Notes under the pieces: model-generated
The model's database searches: none
Seen by the model: the letters and a program-made list of their open reading frames with translations, nothing else
What the model was told of the DNA's origin: nothing
Made by a program: the position numbers and the translations under genes
Assembly (NCBI RefSeq): GCF_003462685.1
Contig: NZ_QRVE01000003.1
Span: forward strand, 72,114-136,113
DNA length: 64,000 bases
Origin: Collinsella sp. AF23-4AC
GTDB lineage: Bacteria > Actinomycetota > Coriobacteriia > Coriobacteriales > Coriobacteriaceae
Direction of reading: 5' to 3'
Shown here: positions 1 to 9,591 of the stretch, piece by piece
Numbering within the stretch: position 1 is the stretch's first letter
How the letters are laid out: each line of letters begins with the position of its first letter

Positions 1-442
1 CGGCCCTAAAGCCCGTCTCCTCGTGCAGCTCACGCTTGGCGCAATCGAGCGGATCCTCGCCCGGATCGAGCTTGCCGGCGGGAATCTCGACCGTCACGCG
101 GTCGATGGCGGTGCGGTACTGACGCACCAGCACAATCTTGCCGCTCTCGGTAAGCGCCACAACGGCCGCCGCGCCAGGATGTCGAATCACATCGCGGGCG
201 CTGCGGTGACCGTTGGGCAGCTCAACCTCAAGACGGTGGACGTCGAGGATCTTGCCTTTCCAGGCGCACTCCTCCGAAAGAATCTTCTCGTGTAGCTCGG
301 CATCGTGCGGGTCGTCATCGCCCAGCACCAGCATCGGCTCGTCGACAACCTCGCCACCCGGCTCGCCCTCGGCGTGTCCGTACGCGCGGCTATCTTCCTC
401 GACGATTTGCGCGTCAACGAGTTCTTCGTTCTTCTCGTCCAT
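1..442 (-). CDS. Nudix hydrolase, probable ADP-ribose pyrophosphatase (3' end cut by window edge)
   Basis: The frame stays open to base 1, so the C-terminus is missing. The last visible residues form a Nudix box of the form Gx5Ex7REUxEExGU: GEDPLDCAKRELHEETGF, preceded by PAGKLDP, as in the ADP-ribose pyrophosphatase branch that hydrolyses nucleoside-diphosphate-linked substrates. The first about 55 residues are acidic and not conserved. I chose ATG 442 because GAGAGGA lies about 9 nt upstream; an in-frame ATG at 451 would leave almost no spacing. The gene starts 21 nt after the purD stop and is probably co-transcribed with purD. The substrate is inferred from the family and not proven. Confidence 0.85.
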   Translation of the reverse strand, partial: MDEKNEELVDAQIVEEDSRAYGHAEGEPGGEVVDEPMLVLGDDDPHDAELHEKILSEECAWKGKILDVHRLEVELPNGHRSARDVIRHPGAAAVVALTESGKIVLVRQYRTAIDRVTVEIPAGKLDPGEDPLDCAKRELHEETGFRA

Positions 443-463
443 CCGTCTCATTCCTCTCGGACT

Positions 464-1768
464 TTAGGCATCCCAGGCGTCGCGGCCACGCAGCGCGCGC
501 AGACCGATGTCATGACGCAGGGTCTTGCCCTCAAAATCAATCTTCTCGCAGGCCTCGTAGGCAAGGTTGCGGGCGTTCTCAAACGTGTCGCCCAGCGCGG
601 TCACGGCAAGCACTCGGCCACCGTTGGTCACGAGCTGACCGTCCACCACGGCGGTGCCGGCATGGTACACGGTCACGTTCTCCATGGCCTCGGCATCGGT
701 GATACCGGCGATGACCTTGCCCCTCTCGTAGCTGCCGGGATAGCCCGCACTCGTCAGGACAACGGCCACGGCCCACTCGTCGCGCCAGTCGAGCTCAATC
801 TGATCGAGCTCACAGTTGGCGCAGGCCAGCATGATCTCAACCAGGTCGTTCTTAAGGCGCGGCAGCACGACCTGCGTCTCGGGGTCGCCAAAGCGGGCAT
901 TGAACTCCAGCACCTTGGGGCCGGCGGGCGTGAGCATAAAGCCGCCGTACAGGCAGCCGCGGTAGTCGATGCCCTCGGCAGCAAGCTCGGCAACGGTCTG
1001 CTCCATGACCTTCACCATGGTGGCGTGCTCCTCGTCGGTCACGATGGGCACCGGGCTGTAGACACCCATGCCGCCGGTGTTGGGGCCCTTGTCGCCCTCG
1101 AGCGCGCGCTTGTGGTCCTGCGAGGTGGCCATGGGGCGCACGGTCTTGCCGTCGGTAAAGGCCAAAAGCGAGCACTCGGGGCCGGTCAGCATCTCCTCGA
1201 TAACCACGGTGTTGCCGGCATCGCCAAAGGTGCCGCCAAAGCACTCGCGCACGGCCTCCTCGGCCTGCTCAAGTTCGGTCGCCACGATAACGCCCTTGCC
1301 CGCGGCAAGGCCGTCGGCCTTGACGACCAGCGGAGCGCCCTGCTCACGCACATAAGCAAGAGCCGAAGCCTCGTCGGTAAACGAGCCGTAGGCTGCCGTC
1401 GGAATGCCCGCGCGCTCCATGAGCTGCTTGGAGAACAGCTTAGAGCCCTCCATCTGGGCGCCCTCGGCACCCGGGCCAAAGCAGGGAATACCCACCGCGC
1501 GCACGGCGTCGGCCACGCCCGCCACGAGCGGAGCCTCGGGGCCAATTACCACGAGTCCGCATCCGTGGCTCTGCGCAAACGCCGCCACGGCCGCAGGATC
1601 GCAGTCGTCGAGAACAACGTTCTCGCCGCAGCTCGCGGTGCCGCCGTTGCCCGGCGCGATGTAGAGCTTGCCGGCGCGCGGTGATGCTGCGAGCTTAGCT
1701 GCCAAAGCATGCTCACGGCCGCCGCTGCCCAACAACAGGATGTCGATGGTTTGAGTGTCCGCCTTCAA
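464..1768 (-). CDS. purD: Phosphoribosylamine-glycine ligase (GARS)
   Basis: Cytosolic ATP-grasp enzyme joining phosphoribosylamine and glycine, the second step of de novo purine synthesis. The N-terminal [16 protein letters not shown] motif, the ATP-grasp segment [16 protein letters not shown] and the C-terminal [16 protein letters not shown] are all present, and the 434-residue length is normal for PurD. The start is TTG at 1768: AGAGGAGG sits about 6 nt upstream and the PurD-conserved sequence begins only about 10 residues later, whereas a longer in-frame extension has no such site. purA lies upstream on the same strand and a Nudix gene follows. Start certainty is good and function is near certain. 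Confidence 0.97.
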   Translation of the reverse strand: MKADTQTIDILLLGSGGREHALAAKLAASPRAGKLYIAPGNGGTASCGENVVLDDCDPAAVAAFAQSHGCGLVVIGPEAPLVAGVADAVRAVGIPCFGPGAEGAQMEGSKLFSKQLMERAGIPTAAYGSFTDEASALAYVREQGAPLVVKADGLAAGKGVIVATELEQAEEAVRECFGGTFGDAGNTVVIEEMLTGPECSLLAFTDGKTVRPMATSQDHKRALEGDKGPNTGGMGVYSPVPIVTDEEHATMVKVMEQTVAELAAEGIDYRGCLYGGFMLTPAGPKVLEFNARFGDPETQVVLPRLKNDLVEIMLACANCELDQIELDWRDEWAVAVVLTSAGYPGSYERGKVIAGITDAEAMENVTVYHAGTAVVDGQLVTNGGRVLAVTALGDTFENARNLAYEACEKIDFEGKTLRHDIGLRALRGRDAWDA

Positions 1769-1820
1769 GGGTGCCTCCTCTATGGATGAATGGCCCGCTC
1801 CGCGCGAGCCCTTTGCAAGC

Positions 1821-1862
1821 AAATATACCCCTCGGCCGCCCGCTTGGGCTGCAAAGGGGTAT
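1821..1862 (-). terminator. Inverted repeat between purA and purD, possible weak terminator
   Basis: ATATACCCC (1821-1829) pairs perfectly with GGGGTATAT (1854-1862) around a GC-rich loop. It lies 24 nt past the purA stop. There is no clean U-tract on the minus strand, so it may be a processing or partial-termination site rather than a strong terminator. Confidence 0.4.
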
Positions 1863-1886
1863 ATCGCAATAACCAAATAGTCCCGA

Positions 1887-3182
<1,296 letters not shown>

Positions 3183-3266
3183 TTACATTCATGGACTGTC
3201 TACGCGCCACGCCGGCACGCAGAAGCACAAAACATTCCCAGTATACCCGTGCAACGGGCGCCTGTC

Positions 3267-4658
3267 CTACTCCTCGGCATGTGCCCCATCAAGCTCATAG
3301 AACTTGGTGGATGCCGGCAGGAACATCAGGTCGACGTCGCCGATCGGGCCCGAACGGTTCTTGGCCACGACGATACGCGTAACGCCCTCGTCGGGTCGAT
3401 CGTCGCGTGAGGCTTCGGCCTCGTCGGCGGAGCGGTCCAAGAACATAACGATATCGGCGTCTTGCTCGATGGAGCCCGATTCACGAAGGTCGGAAAGCTG
3501 CGGGCGCTTGCCGGTACGGGATTCGACCTGACGCGAGAGCTGCGACAGCGCGATGAGCGGGATCTTGAGCTCCTTGGCCATGATCTTCAGACCACGCGAC
3601 ATCTCGGAGACCTCGACGGTACGGCTCTCGGAGCGGCGTCCCGGCGGAGGACTCACCAGCTGCAGGTAGTCCAGGATGATGATGGCCTTCTCCTTGTTGT
3701 GGAGCATGCGGCGGCTCTTGGCGCGAATCTCGGTCACTGTGGTGCCGGGCGTATCGTCAATCAGAATATCGAGCTTAGACAAGGTCTGCGTGGCCTCGTT
3801 GATATTGGCCCACTGCTCGGGGCTAATGCGGCCCATGCGGAAGTCACTGATCGAGATCATGGCGTAGGCGCAGATCAGACGCTGGGCAATTTCCTTGCCC
3901 GACATCTCCAGCGAGAAGAAGCCGACGGTATAACCAGCGGCGGCAGCGTTGAGCGCCAGATTCAGGGCGAACGACGTCTTACCTACAGCAGGACGGGCAC
4001 CGATAATGATGAGCTGACCCTCGCGAAAACCCATGAGCATGCGGTCGAGCGACGGGAAACCCGTGGGCACGCCCGCAGCCTGGCCACCGGCCTGGCACAC
4101 TTCCTCGGCCTCGTTATAGGCCTCGACCATAAACTCGGTCAGCGTCTTGTAGCTCGACTTGACCTCGCGCGCCGTGACCTTGAGCAGCTTGCTCTCGGCC
4201 AGCTCCACGACCTCCTTGGTGTCGGTAGGGGCGTTATAGGCCAGCGCGTTGATCTCGTTGGTGGCGCCGATCAGCTCGCGCAGCATCGAGTCGCGGCGAA
4301 CGATGGCGGCATGGTGCTGCCAGTTCACGAGCGATAGGGTCTGACCCATCAGCTCCAAAATGTAGGCCTCGCCGCCCGCAGCATCAAGCTTGTTGATGCT
4401 GCGCAGGTAATCGATCAGCGAGATAGAGTCGATGGGAATGCGGCTGTTGCACATATCGACCATCGCGGTGTAGATGGTCTTATGAATGGGCCGGTAAAAG
4501 TCATCGGGCTGCAGCTCGACCTGGGCCTCCTCGACCACCTCGGGCGATAGCAGCATGGCGGCCAGTACATTGGCCTCTGCATCTTGGTTTTGAGGGAGAC
4601 CCAACTTGGAGCCACGGTCCTCGACCGTCAGTCCCGTCTCCCTTTCGTCATATGCCAT
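3267..4658 (-). CDS. dnaB: Replicative DNA helicase DnaB
   Basis: Hexameric 5'-3' helicase of the replication fork. The N-terminal DnaB domain starts at LPQNQDAEANVLAAML. The RecA-like core has Walker A GARPAVGKTSFALNLAL, Walker B IIILDYLQLV, the RQVESRTGKRPQLSDLRESG segment and KNRSGPIG near the end. The length of 463 residues is typical and there is no intein. ATG 4658 is chosen because GAGGA lies 5-6 nt upstream; an ATG 12 nt further up lacks a site. A terminator after rplI (4819-4852) separates it from the ribosomal operon, so it probably has its own promoter in 4659-4818. DciA (20007-20570) is its likely loader. Confidence 0.98.
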   Translation of the reverse strand: MAYDERETGLTVEDRGSKLGLPQNQDAEANVLAAMLLSPEVVEEAQVELQPDDFYRPIHKTIYTAMVDMCNSRIPIDSISLIDYLRSINKLDAAGGEAYILELMGQTLSLVNWQHHAAIVRRDSMLRELIGATNEINALAYNAPTDTKEVVELAESKLLKVTAREVKSSYKTLTEFMVEAYNEAEEVCQAGGQAAGVPTGFPSLDRMLMGFREGQLIIIGARPAVGKTSFALNLALNAAAAGYTVGFFSLEMSGKEIAQRLICAYAMISISDFRMGRISPEQWANINEATQTLSKLDILIDDTPGTTVTEIRAKSRRMLHNKEKAIIILDYLQLVSPPPGRRSESRTVEVSEMSRGLKIMAKELKIPLIALSQLSRQVESRTGKRPQLSDLRESGSIEQDADIVMFLDRSADEAEASRDDRPDEGVTRIVVAKNRSGPIGDVDLMFLPASTKFYELDGAHAEE

Positions 4659-4818
4659 GAGCATCCTCATTCATATCGCTTGCGAGCATCCATAGTATCA
4701 GCCACGGTCCCAAAACGGGCCGCGCCCTGGCAATCATCACCGAACGAAACGGATGAACGGTCCTGTATTTGGGACTTCACCATAACGCCTGCCATGACGC
4801 TCGCTGAGCGTAGAAAAC

Positions 4819-4852
4819 AAAAGGGCGCCCTGGTTTCCCAGAGCGCCCTTCT
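4819..4852 (-). terminator. Intrinsic terminator after rplI
   Basis: AAGGGCGC (4821-4828) and GCGCCCTT (4843-4850) form a hairpin with an inner CTGG/CCAG stem. Read on the minus strand it is followed by a T-rich tract. It lies about 30 nt past the rplI stop and closes the rpsF-ssb-rpsR-rplI operon. Confidence 0.8.
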
Positions 4853-4882
4853 TAGAACAAGATTGTTGCGTTGCAGCAAATG

Positions 4883-5416
4883 CTACTCGGCAGCAGCCTC
4901 AGTCTCGACCTCGGCGGTCTCGGCCTCGGCGACCTCAGCGGTCTCCTCAGCCTCGGCAGCGAGCTCCTCGGCGGTAACGCCAACGAGAACGACAACCTCG
5001 GCCTTGATCTCGCGGTACAGCGAGATGGCAACGGTGTGGGCACCGGCAACCTTGATGGGCTTACCGAGCTCGACGCGCTTGCGGTCGATGTCCATACCGA
5101 GCTGAGCCTTGATGGCGTCGGCGATCATAGCGGCGGTAACGGAGCCAAAGAGGATGCCCTCGTCGCCGACCTTGACGTCAACGGTGACCGTCTTGCCCTC
5201 GAAGGCAGCCTTGGTCTCGTTGGCGGTAGCCAGGCGGACGGCCTCGCGCTTGGCGATGTTGTTGCGACGCTCGTCAAGCTGCTTGAGGTTGCCCTTGGTG
5301 GCGGCAACAGCGAGCTTCTTGGGGAACAGGAAGTTCTCAGCGTAACCCTGAGCGACCTCTACGACGTCACCCTCGCCGCCCTTGCCCTTGATCTCATCGA
5401 GAAGAATAACCTTCAT
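4883..5416 (-). CDS. rplI: 50S ribosomal protein bL9
   Basis: Ribosomal protein that binds 23S rRNA near the L1 stalk. The N-terminal RNA-binding domain (MKVILLDEIKGKGGEGDVVE, with YAENFLFPKKLA) and the connecting helix are clear. At 177 residues it is about 30 longer than usual bL9: the C-terminal tail after about residue 147 is almost only Ala, Glu, Val and Thr and very acidic. The tail looks disordered and is a lineage extension rather than a second domain. It begins 15 nt after rpsR and is the last gene of the operon. Confidence 0.97.
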   Translation of the reverse strand: MKVILLDEIKGKGGEGDVVEVAQGYAENFLFPKKLAVAATKGNLKQLDERRNNIAKREAVRLATANETKAAFEGKTVTVDVKVGDEGILFGSVTAAMIADAIKAQLGMDIDRKRVELGKPIKVAGAHTVAISLYREIKAEVVVLVGVTAEELAAEAEETAEVAEAETAEVETEAAAE

Positions 5417-5431
5417 GATGCGTCTCCCTTC

Positions 5432-5698
5432 TTAGCCGCGGTCGCGGTTGCCACGAGAGGAAACCACGGGGACGGTGTACGGCAGGAGAGCCATCTCGCG
5501 GGCGCGCTTGATGGCGTTGGCGATGTCATGCTGATGCTGCGTGCAAGCGCCAGTGACGCGACGGGGCTTGATCTTGCCACGGTCGGTCATGTACTTACGG
5601 AGAAGCTGAGTGTCCTTATAGTCGATGAACTCAGTGTTCTCCTTGCAGAACTGGCAGTACTTACGACGCGGCTGACGTGCAGAAAAATCATTAGCCAT
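5432..5698 (-). CDS. rpsR: 30S ribosomal protein bS18
   Basis: Small-subunit protein that pairs with bS6 on the platform of the 30S subunit. The core [20 protein letters not shown] and the [17 protein letters not shown] segment are diagnostic. The CxxC pair (YCQFC) with the later Cys and His suggests a zinc-binding type of bS18. I start at ATG 5698 ([13 protein letters not shown], 88 residues), preceded by GAAAGG; an upstream in-frame start would add 17 non-homologous residues. It lies between ssb and rplI. Confidence 0.97.
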   Translation of the reverse strand: MANDFSARQPRRKYCQFCKENTEFIDYKDTQLLRKYMTDRGKIKPRRVTGACTQHQHDIANAIKRAREMALLPYTVPVVSSRGNRDRG

Positions 5699-5770
5699 GT
5701 CAAAATACCTTTCGTTTGGCAACTTCGGCGAACCGAAGCCGCCTCTCACTCAAAAATAGGTGAACAGCCC

Positions 5771-6226
5771 TTAAAACGGGATGTCCTCATCGTAGACGTC
5801 GACCGCGGGCGGCGTAGCCACCGGTGCGGCAGGACGCGGTGCGGGCGCTGCAGGGGCTGCGGGGGCGTAACCGCCCTGATCGTAGCCACCCTGGCCACCG
5901 CGGGAGCTCATAAACTCGATCTCATCGACGATGACCTCAAGCTTGCTCCGGCGCTGGCCGTCGCGCTCCCAAGAGCTGTAGCGCAGCTTGCCCTCGATCG
6001 CGACCTTGTTTCCCTTTGCCAGGAAACGGCTCACGGCCTCGGCGCGCGTGCCGAACATAGTGCAGTCGACAAAGTTGGGATAGTCCTCCCACTCGCCAGT
6101 CTGCGGGTTGCGGCGACGATCGTTCACGGCGACGCCAAAGGACAGAACCTGGGTTCCGCCGGCGGTGGCGCGCAGCTCGGGATCACGCGTGAGGTTGCCG
6201 GTGATGTTCACTCGATTGATGCTCAT
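5771..6226 (-). CDS. ssb: Single-stranded DNA-binding protein
   Basis: Binds ssDNA at forks and recruits repair and replication proteins. The OB fold starts MSINRVNITGNLTRDPEL and runs to about residue 110. It is followed by a Gly/Pro/Ala-rich linker and the acidic tip DEDIPF, the usual protein-interaction tail. 151 residues is normal. It sits 48 nt downstream of rpsF and 72 nt upstream of rpsR in the conserved rpsF-ssb-rpsR order, so its level is probably tied to ribosomal-operon transcription. Confidence 0.97.
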   Translation of the reverse strand: MSINRVNITGNLTRDPELRATAGGTQVLSFGVAVNDRRRNPQTGEWEDYPNFVDCTMFGTRAEAVSRFLAKGNKVAIEGKLRYSSWERDGQRRSKLEVIVDEIEFMSSRGGQGGYDQGGYAPAAPAAPAPRPAAPVATPPAVDVYDEDIPF

Positions 6227-6274
6227 AACTCACTACTTCCTCTTGGGGCACAAGCCCAGTCCAAAACGACAGTC

Positions 6275-6568
6275 TTACTCCTGGTCGTCGCGACGGACGA
6301 TCATGTGGCGGACCACAGCGTCGGTGATGCGCAGGACGCGATCAAGCTCGGCGATCTGGGTAGGATCTGCGTGGAAGTTGATGAGGGTGTAGTCACCATC
6401 GGTGAGGTCGTTGATCTCGTAGGCGAGCTTGCGCTTGCCCCACTCGTCAACGGAGTCGACCTTGCCAGCGCCCTCAGCGATCGTGGTATCGATACGCTTC
6501 ATAACAGCGAGACGAGTCTCGGGGTCGAGCGACGGGTCAACAAAGAACAGCAGTTCATAAGCCTTCAT
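6275..6568 (-). CDS. rpsF: 30S ribosomal protein bS6
   Basis: First gene of the bS6-SSB-bS18-bL9 operon. The ferredoxin-like bS6 fold is recognised from KAYELLFFVDPSLDPE and VDEWGKRKLAYEINDLTDGDY. The 97-residue form from ATG 6568 is chosen because AGGAGGTGAC sits directly upstream; a longer frame would begin inside that ribosome binding site. A promoter candidate lies at 6640-6668. Confidence 0.97.
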   Translation of the reverse strand: MKAYELLFFVDPSLDPETRLAVMKRIDTTIAEGAGKVDSVDEWGKRKLAYEINDLTDGDYTLINFHADPTQIAELDRVLRITDAVVRHMIVRRDDQE

Positions 6569-6639
6569 ATTGTCACCTCCTCTGGGCAAATGTGGCTTCA
6601 GGTCGTGAAGGTGCGCCTGAAGCAGGAAAAGACTTGGTA

Positions 6640-6668
6640 ATAATATCTTTCAACCTCCCAGGCTGCAA
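6640..6668 (-). promoter_or_regulatory. Promoter candidate for the rpsF operon
   Basis: On the minus strand TTGCAG (6668-6663) and TATTAT (6645-6640) are 17 nt apart, giving a leader of about 65 nt before rpsF. The match is by eye only. The rest of the 6590-7063 gap shows no gene: only this promoter, a tRNA promoter at its right end and one DnaA-box-like TGTGGACAA at 6768-6776. Confidence 0.45.
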
Positions 6669-7019
6669 GAATATGCAGCTACAACCTCATGACCTCCACA
6701 TATGTCCATACTCACACGGCACTTCATGCGTCTTCCAACCAAATGCTGACCAAATGCTTGACGGAACTGTGGACAAGATACGATGCCGCGGGGACAAGCT
6801 GAGCCAAGCCGCAGGTCAAAGGGTACAAGGCTGTGGTCGCAAAATGCATACCAGTGGCCTAATTGATCACCAACAAGATTTTAAATTCGTTTGCTCGTGG
6901 TCTATAAAGTCCTTTTTTGAACAATTCACTTAGCACGATTTAGCTGGTCAGACTGCATGCGCCGCGCGTTTTAGGCATAGCGCGAGACACTGTGGATCAA
7001 AAAATGCTAAGTTTTCGGC

Positions 7020-7047
7020 TTGCACCTTACGATTCCTCGTGTATACT
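7020..7047 (+). promoter_or_regulatory. Promoter for the tRNA-Ser pair
   Basis: TTGCAC (7020-7025) and TATACT (7042-7047) are 16 nt apart, and transcription would start about 10 nt before the tRNA-Ser(GGA) gene. Both tRNA-Ser genes are probably on one transcript ending at 7332. Confidence 0.6.
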
Positions 7048-7063
7048 AACTTTCGCATTTAAC

Positions 7064-7154
7064 GGAGAGTTGTCCGAGTGGCCGAAGGAGCACGATTGGA
7101 AATCGTGTAGGCGTCAAAAGCGTCTCCAGGGTTCAAATCCCTGACTCTCCGCCA
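7064..7154 (+). tRNA. tRNA-Ser (GGA)
   Basis: Class II tRNA with a long variable arm. The acceptor GGAGAGT pairs with ACTCTCC, the discriminator is G 7151, and CCA is encoded at 7152-7154. The anticodon loop holds GGA (reads UCC/UCU). The T-arm GGTTCAAATCC is intact. Confidence 0.95.
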
Positions 7155-7202
7155 GTTAATTCCAAAGCAGGCCTTCGAGCCTGCTTTGTTTTTACCCCAC
7201 GC

Positions 7203-7293
7203 GGAGGGGTGGCAGAGTGGTTGAATGCGGCGGTCTCGAAAACCGTTTGGCCTGTATAAGGTCACGAGGGTTCGAATCCCTCCTCCTCCGCCA
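7203..7293 (+). tRNA. tRNA-Ser (CGA)
   Basis: Class II tRNA. The acceptor GGAGGGG pairs with CTCCTCC through one G-U, the discriminator is G 7290, and CCA is encoded at 7291-7293. The loop CTCGAAA gives anticodon CGA (reads UCG). It lies 48 nt after tRNA-Ser(GGA). The 25 nt of its 3' end recur in inverted form at 7358-7382. Confidence 0.95.
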
Positions 7294-7304
7294 TTTTGGT
7301 TGAG

Positions 7305-7332
7305 AAAGCTCCCAACAACGGGGGCTTTTTTG
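7305..7332 (+). terminator. Terminator after the tRNA-Ser pair
   Basis: AAAGCTCCC (7305-7313) pairs with GGGGGCTTT (7320-7328) across a 6-nt loop and runs into a T-tract. Confidence 0.85.
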
Positions 7333-7357
7333 TTTAGAGTCCCTTACAAGCAAATAC

Positions 7358-7382
7358 GGCGGAGGAGGAGGGATTCGAACCC
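7358..7382 (-). repeat. Inverted 25-nt copy of the tRNA-Ser(CGA) 3' end
   Basis: Bases 7358-7382 are the exact reverse complement of 7268-7292, the T-arm plus 3' acceptor of the neighbouring tRNA. The rest of the tRNA is absent. The copy lies 13 nt before the palindromic end of the cassette at 7396-8660, so it may mark an old integration or recombination event at the tRNA. Confidence 0.8.
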
Positions 7383-7395
7383 GACCTTCCCTCAA

Positions 7396-8660
7396 AAACA
7401 TGTACGTCAGCCTCCAAAACCGACATTTTTCGACATCTTTGAAGGCTGACGTACACGTTTGGATTGAGCTCACGGGAGTGGCACTATTCGGAAGGCGCCT
7501 CCTCGTCTCGCATGCCTTTCCAGTTACGGATAAGTGCCTTGCGTAGTTCGTTTTGTTTTCTCTGGTACCCGGTGTCGGTACAGCGAGGCATGCCGAGTGC
7601 TTCGCGAATGTTGTTCATGGCGCGGTGAAAGGCGAGCTGGCGGCCGAACTGAGCCGAAGTGAGCGTAACGATTCGATATCCCATTTGGGGGAGAACGGCC
7701 TCTCGCTCCGCATCTGCTCCCTTGCGCTCGAACTCATCGTGAAAGCCGCCCTTATATTCGATACCGAGCTCCCTGCGCTTGTAGGTAACGAGCGCATCGA
7801 TTTTGAGCGTTCGAGCCTTGGCGCAATGCCAGAGACGTTGAGGGATCTCGAGCGGTTTGTTGAGTTCGATACCTCGGATGCCAACGCCGCCTTCGCTTGT
7901 TGGGAGTGAGAGGGCGATTGCCGAAGCGGTCTCCATAGGCGAGGCCGAGCGATCGTAGATGTGCCTGAGCGCGAGCCGTGCACGTGTGGCACCGGGTTTG
8001 CCGGGATGCCGATCGAGCAGTTCGATTATTTCATCCTTGGAGGTGGTGGCTGGTTGCTCGGTATAAGGGTCGGTGGGATTGAGCCTCATGCGATAATCGC
8101 CGCAAACTTCATAGCCATATTCGAGATATTCAATCCTATCCATCCACTCGGCCGCGAGCACGAAGGTGAAGGCTTCGTCGGTGATGAAGACTCCGGGCGT
8201 CAACTCGTTAATATGCTCGTAGGGAAGATTTTGTCCAAGAATGTGGCAAACGACGCCTTTGGTACGCATTCGCTCGAATTCGAATACAACCGCGATATCG
8301 ATAGTCTTGAGCATATCGGACGGAATGCCGCAGTCGGTAAGGGCCTGTCGTATGCGCGCAACACGTTGCTGGGTGGAGATGCCTTGTGCACCTATCTGGT
8401 AGTCGTGCCGCGCAAGAGACTGAACCAAATTCTGGGGTGCATGATGGACAAGCCATGCGGTTTTATGCGAAATGAGAACAGGGGTGTCCATTGAGGGCCT
8501 CTCGCTCTGAGCCGGTATCCAACTCTTATGTCCGTTGAAGTGGGGAAATATACCGGATGTGAGTAAATCAACTCATTCATGCTGTGAGCTCAATCCAAAC
8601 ATGTACGTCAGCCTCCAAAGATGTCGAAAAATGTCGTTTTTGGAGGCTGACGTACATGTT
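7396..8660. mobile_element. Cassette with inverted, self-palindromic termini around one nuclease-like gene
   Basis: The left end 7396-7473 and right end 8583-8660 are near-perfect reverse complements, including outer arms, central spacer and a 13-nt inner flank GGATTGAGCTCAC / GTGAGCTCAATCC. Each end is also a hairpin in itself, with arms built on TGTACGTCAGCCTCCAAA (7401-7418 and 8601-8618). Only one gene (7484-8491) lies between them and no transposase or integrase is visible. It may be a non-autonomous mobile cassette or a gene with a repeated regulatory hairpin. The structure is seen directly; mobility is inferred. Confidence 0.6.
7484..8491 (-). CDS. Putative PD-(D/E)XK (DUF559/Vsr-like) endonuclease-domain protein
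   Basis: Its 335 residues show a C-terminal segment (about 225-310) like DUF559/Vsr nucleases: a core Asp232, then Glu245-Tyr-Lys247 (the ExK of PD-(D/E)XK), a later charged helix and the GYRIVTLTSAQF strand-helix. The N-terminal half starts PVLISHKTAWLVHHAP and resembles the middle part of AbiEi-like proteins of actinobacteria, but this match is from memory and weak. ATG 8491 follows GAGAGG by 6 nt. It is the only gene between the inverted hairpin ends at 7396-7473 and 8583-8660, so it is likely acquired. Role in defence, DNA repair or element maintenance is open; the exact substrate is not known. Confidence 0.6.
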   Translation of the reverse strand: MDTPVLISHKTAWLVHHAPQNLVQSLARHDYQIGAQGISTQQRVARIRQALTDCGIPSDMLKTIDIAVVFEFERMRTKGVVCHILGQNLPYEHINELTPGVFITDEAFTFVLAAEWMDRIEYLEYGYEVCGDYRMRLNPTDPYTEQPATTSKDEIIELLDRHPGKPGATRARLALRHIYDRSASPMETASAIALSLPTSEGGVGIRGIELNKPLEIPQRLWHCAKARTLKIDALVTYKRRELGIEYKGGFHDEFERKGADAEREAVLPQMGYRIVTLTSAQFGRQLAFHRAMNNIREALGMPRCTDTGYQRKQNELRKALIRNWKGMRDEEAPSE

Positions 8661-8795
8661 TTGGACCCCTGGCATTCCAGCAATGCCACGTCCGCGCCCA
8701 GTCCCTACCGTTTGCCGAGCAATGGGGTCGCAATCGCCGCCAACCATGTACTATGTACGGGCATTGTCTAAACTCGCAATCAGAAGGATTCCATC

Positions 8796-9485
8796 TTGCC
8801 CGTCGTCGCCGCTATGACCGTTACCTCACATGCCTCGGATGCCATGGTCGCTATCCCCTTTTGGCTCGAGATGTTCGCTGTTGTCGCGGCATCGATCTCG
8901 GGCGTGCTGGTCGCGCGCGAGCATAAGCTCGACCTGGTGGGCGCGGTCGCACTCGCCGTGGTCTGTGGCCTGGGCGGCGGTCTATTACGCGACATGACAC
9001 TGCAAGTGGGCAACGTCTACATCCTCAACCAGCCGATGGCACTGCCGCTCTCCATCGCCACGGCGGCCATCATCTACATCTTCCCGGCAATCGTCGATAA
9101 ACCCGAGAAACTCATTCCCCTGCTCGACATCATCTCGGTCGGCATCTATGCGGCAACTGGCGCAGACAAGGCGCTGGTCTACGGCTTTGCGCCGGCGGTG
9201 TGCATCATGATGGGCTTCTTCACCGCGGTGGGTGGCGGCATGTTGCGCGACGGCTTTATGGGCGTGGTTCCGGGCATTTTCCAACGCACTAACTTTTATG
9301 CCATCGCGGCCATCGCCGGATCGGCAAGCTATGTGTGTCTCGTTATGAGCGGCATCATGAGCAATGTCGCCGCGCTGGTCGTATGCGTCATCGTGACCAT
9401 GGGTCTGCGCTGGCTCTCGCTGCGCTTTGACATCAAAAGCCCCACCGAAGAGGACATCGCGCGCTTTTTGCACCGCAAAAAGTAG
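8796..9485 (+). CDS. TRIC-family (UPF0126) membrane channel protein
   Basis: Small integral membrane protein of 229 residues with seven predicted hydrophobic segments arranged as two three-helix repeats, each with the glycine motif of the family: GGGLLRDMTL and GGGMLRDGFMG. Bacterial TRIC proteins form trimeric cation channels. I start at TTG 8796 because AGAAGGA precedes it by 8 nt; ATG 8814 is the alternative and would shorten it by six residues. It lies just outside the 7396-8660 cassette, on the opposite strand to the cassette gene. The physiological ion is not known. Confidence 0.85.
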   Translation: MPVVAAMTVTSHASDAMVAIPFWLEMFAVVAASISGVLVAREHKLDLVGAVALAVVCGLGGGLLRDMTLQVGNVYILNQPMALPLSIATAAIIYIFPAIVDKPEKLIPLLDIISVGIYAATGADKALVYGFAPAVCIMMGFFTAVGGGMLRDGFMGVVPGIFQRTNFYAIAAIAGSASYVCLVMSGIMSNVAALVVCVIVTMGLRWLSLRFDIKSPTEEDIARFLHRKK

Positions 9486-9554
9486 ATTGCGCGGGCTCAT
9501 CCTTCGAAATACAACCGAGAGGTTCTTTTAGAGCGCCCACGCGTTGGGTACCCT

Positions 9555-9579
9555 GTTAGATGCATATCGAGCATCTAAC
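9555..9579 (+). promoter_or_regulatory. Palindrome just before the ribosome binding site of the next gene
   Basis: GTTAGATGC (9555-9563) and GCATCTAAC (9571-9579) are perfect 9-bp arms with a 7-nt loop, ending 1 nt before AAGGA of the 9592 gene. It could be a repressor operator or a leader hairpin affecting ribosome access. Confidence 0.45.
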
Positions 9580-9591
9580 GAAGGATTCACT

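Noticed and set aside
6768..6776. TGTGGACAA, an actinobacterial DnaA-box form, near the rpsF operon
   Set aside because: Single copy, without a cluster, AT-rich region or strand switch of replication genes; the origin fits better at 26108-26452.
7059..7473. Short frames over the tRNA-Ser genes and their inverted copy
   Set aside because: They translate tRNA sequence and give the usual Arg/Asn/Pro artefact peptides.
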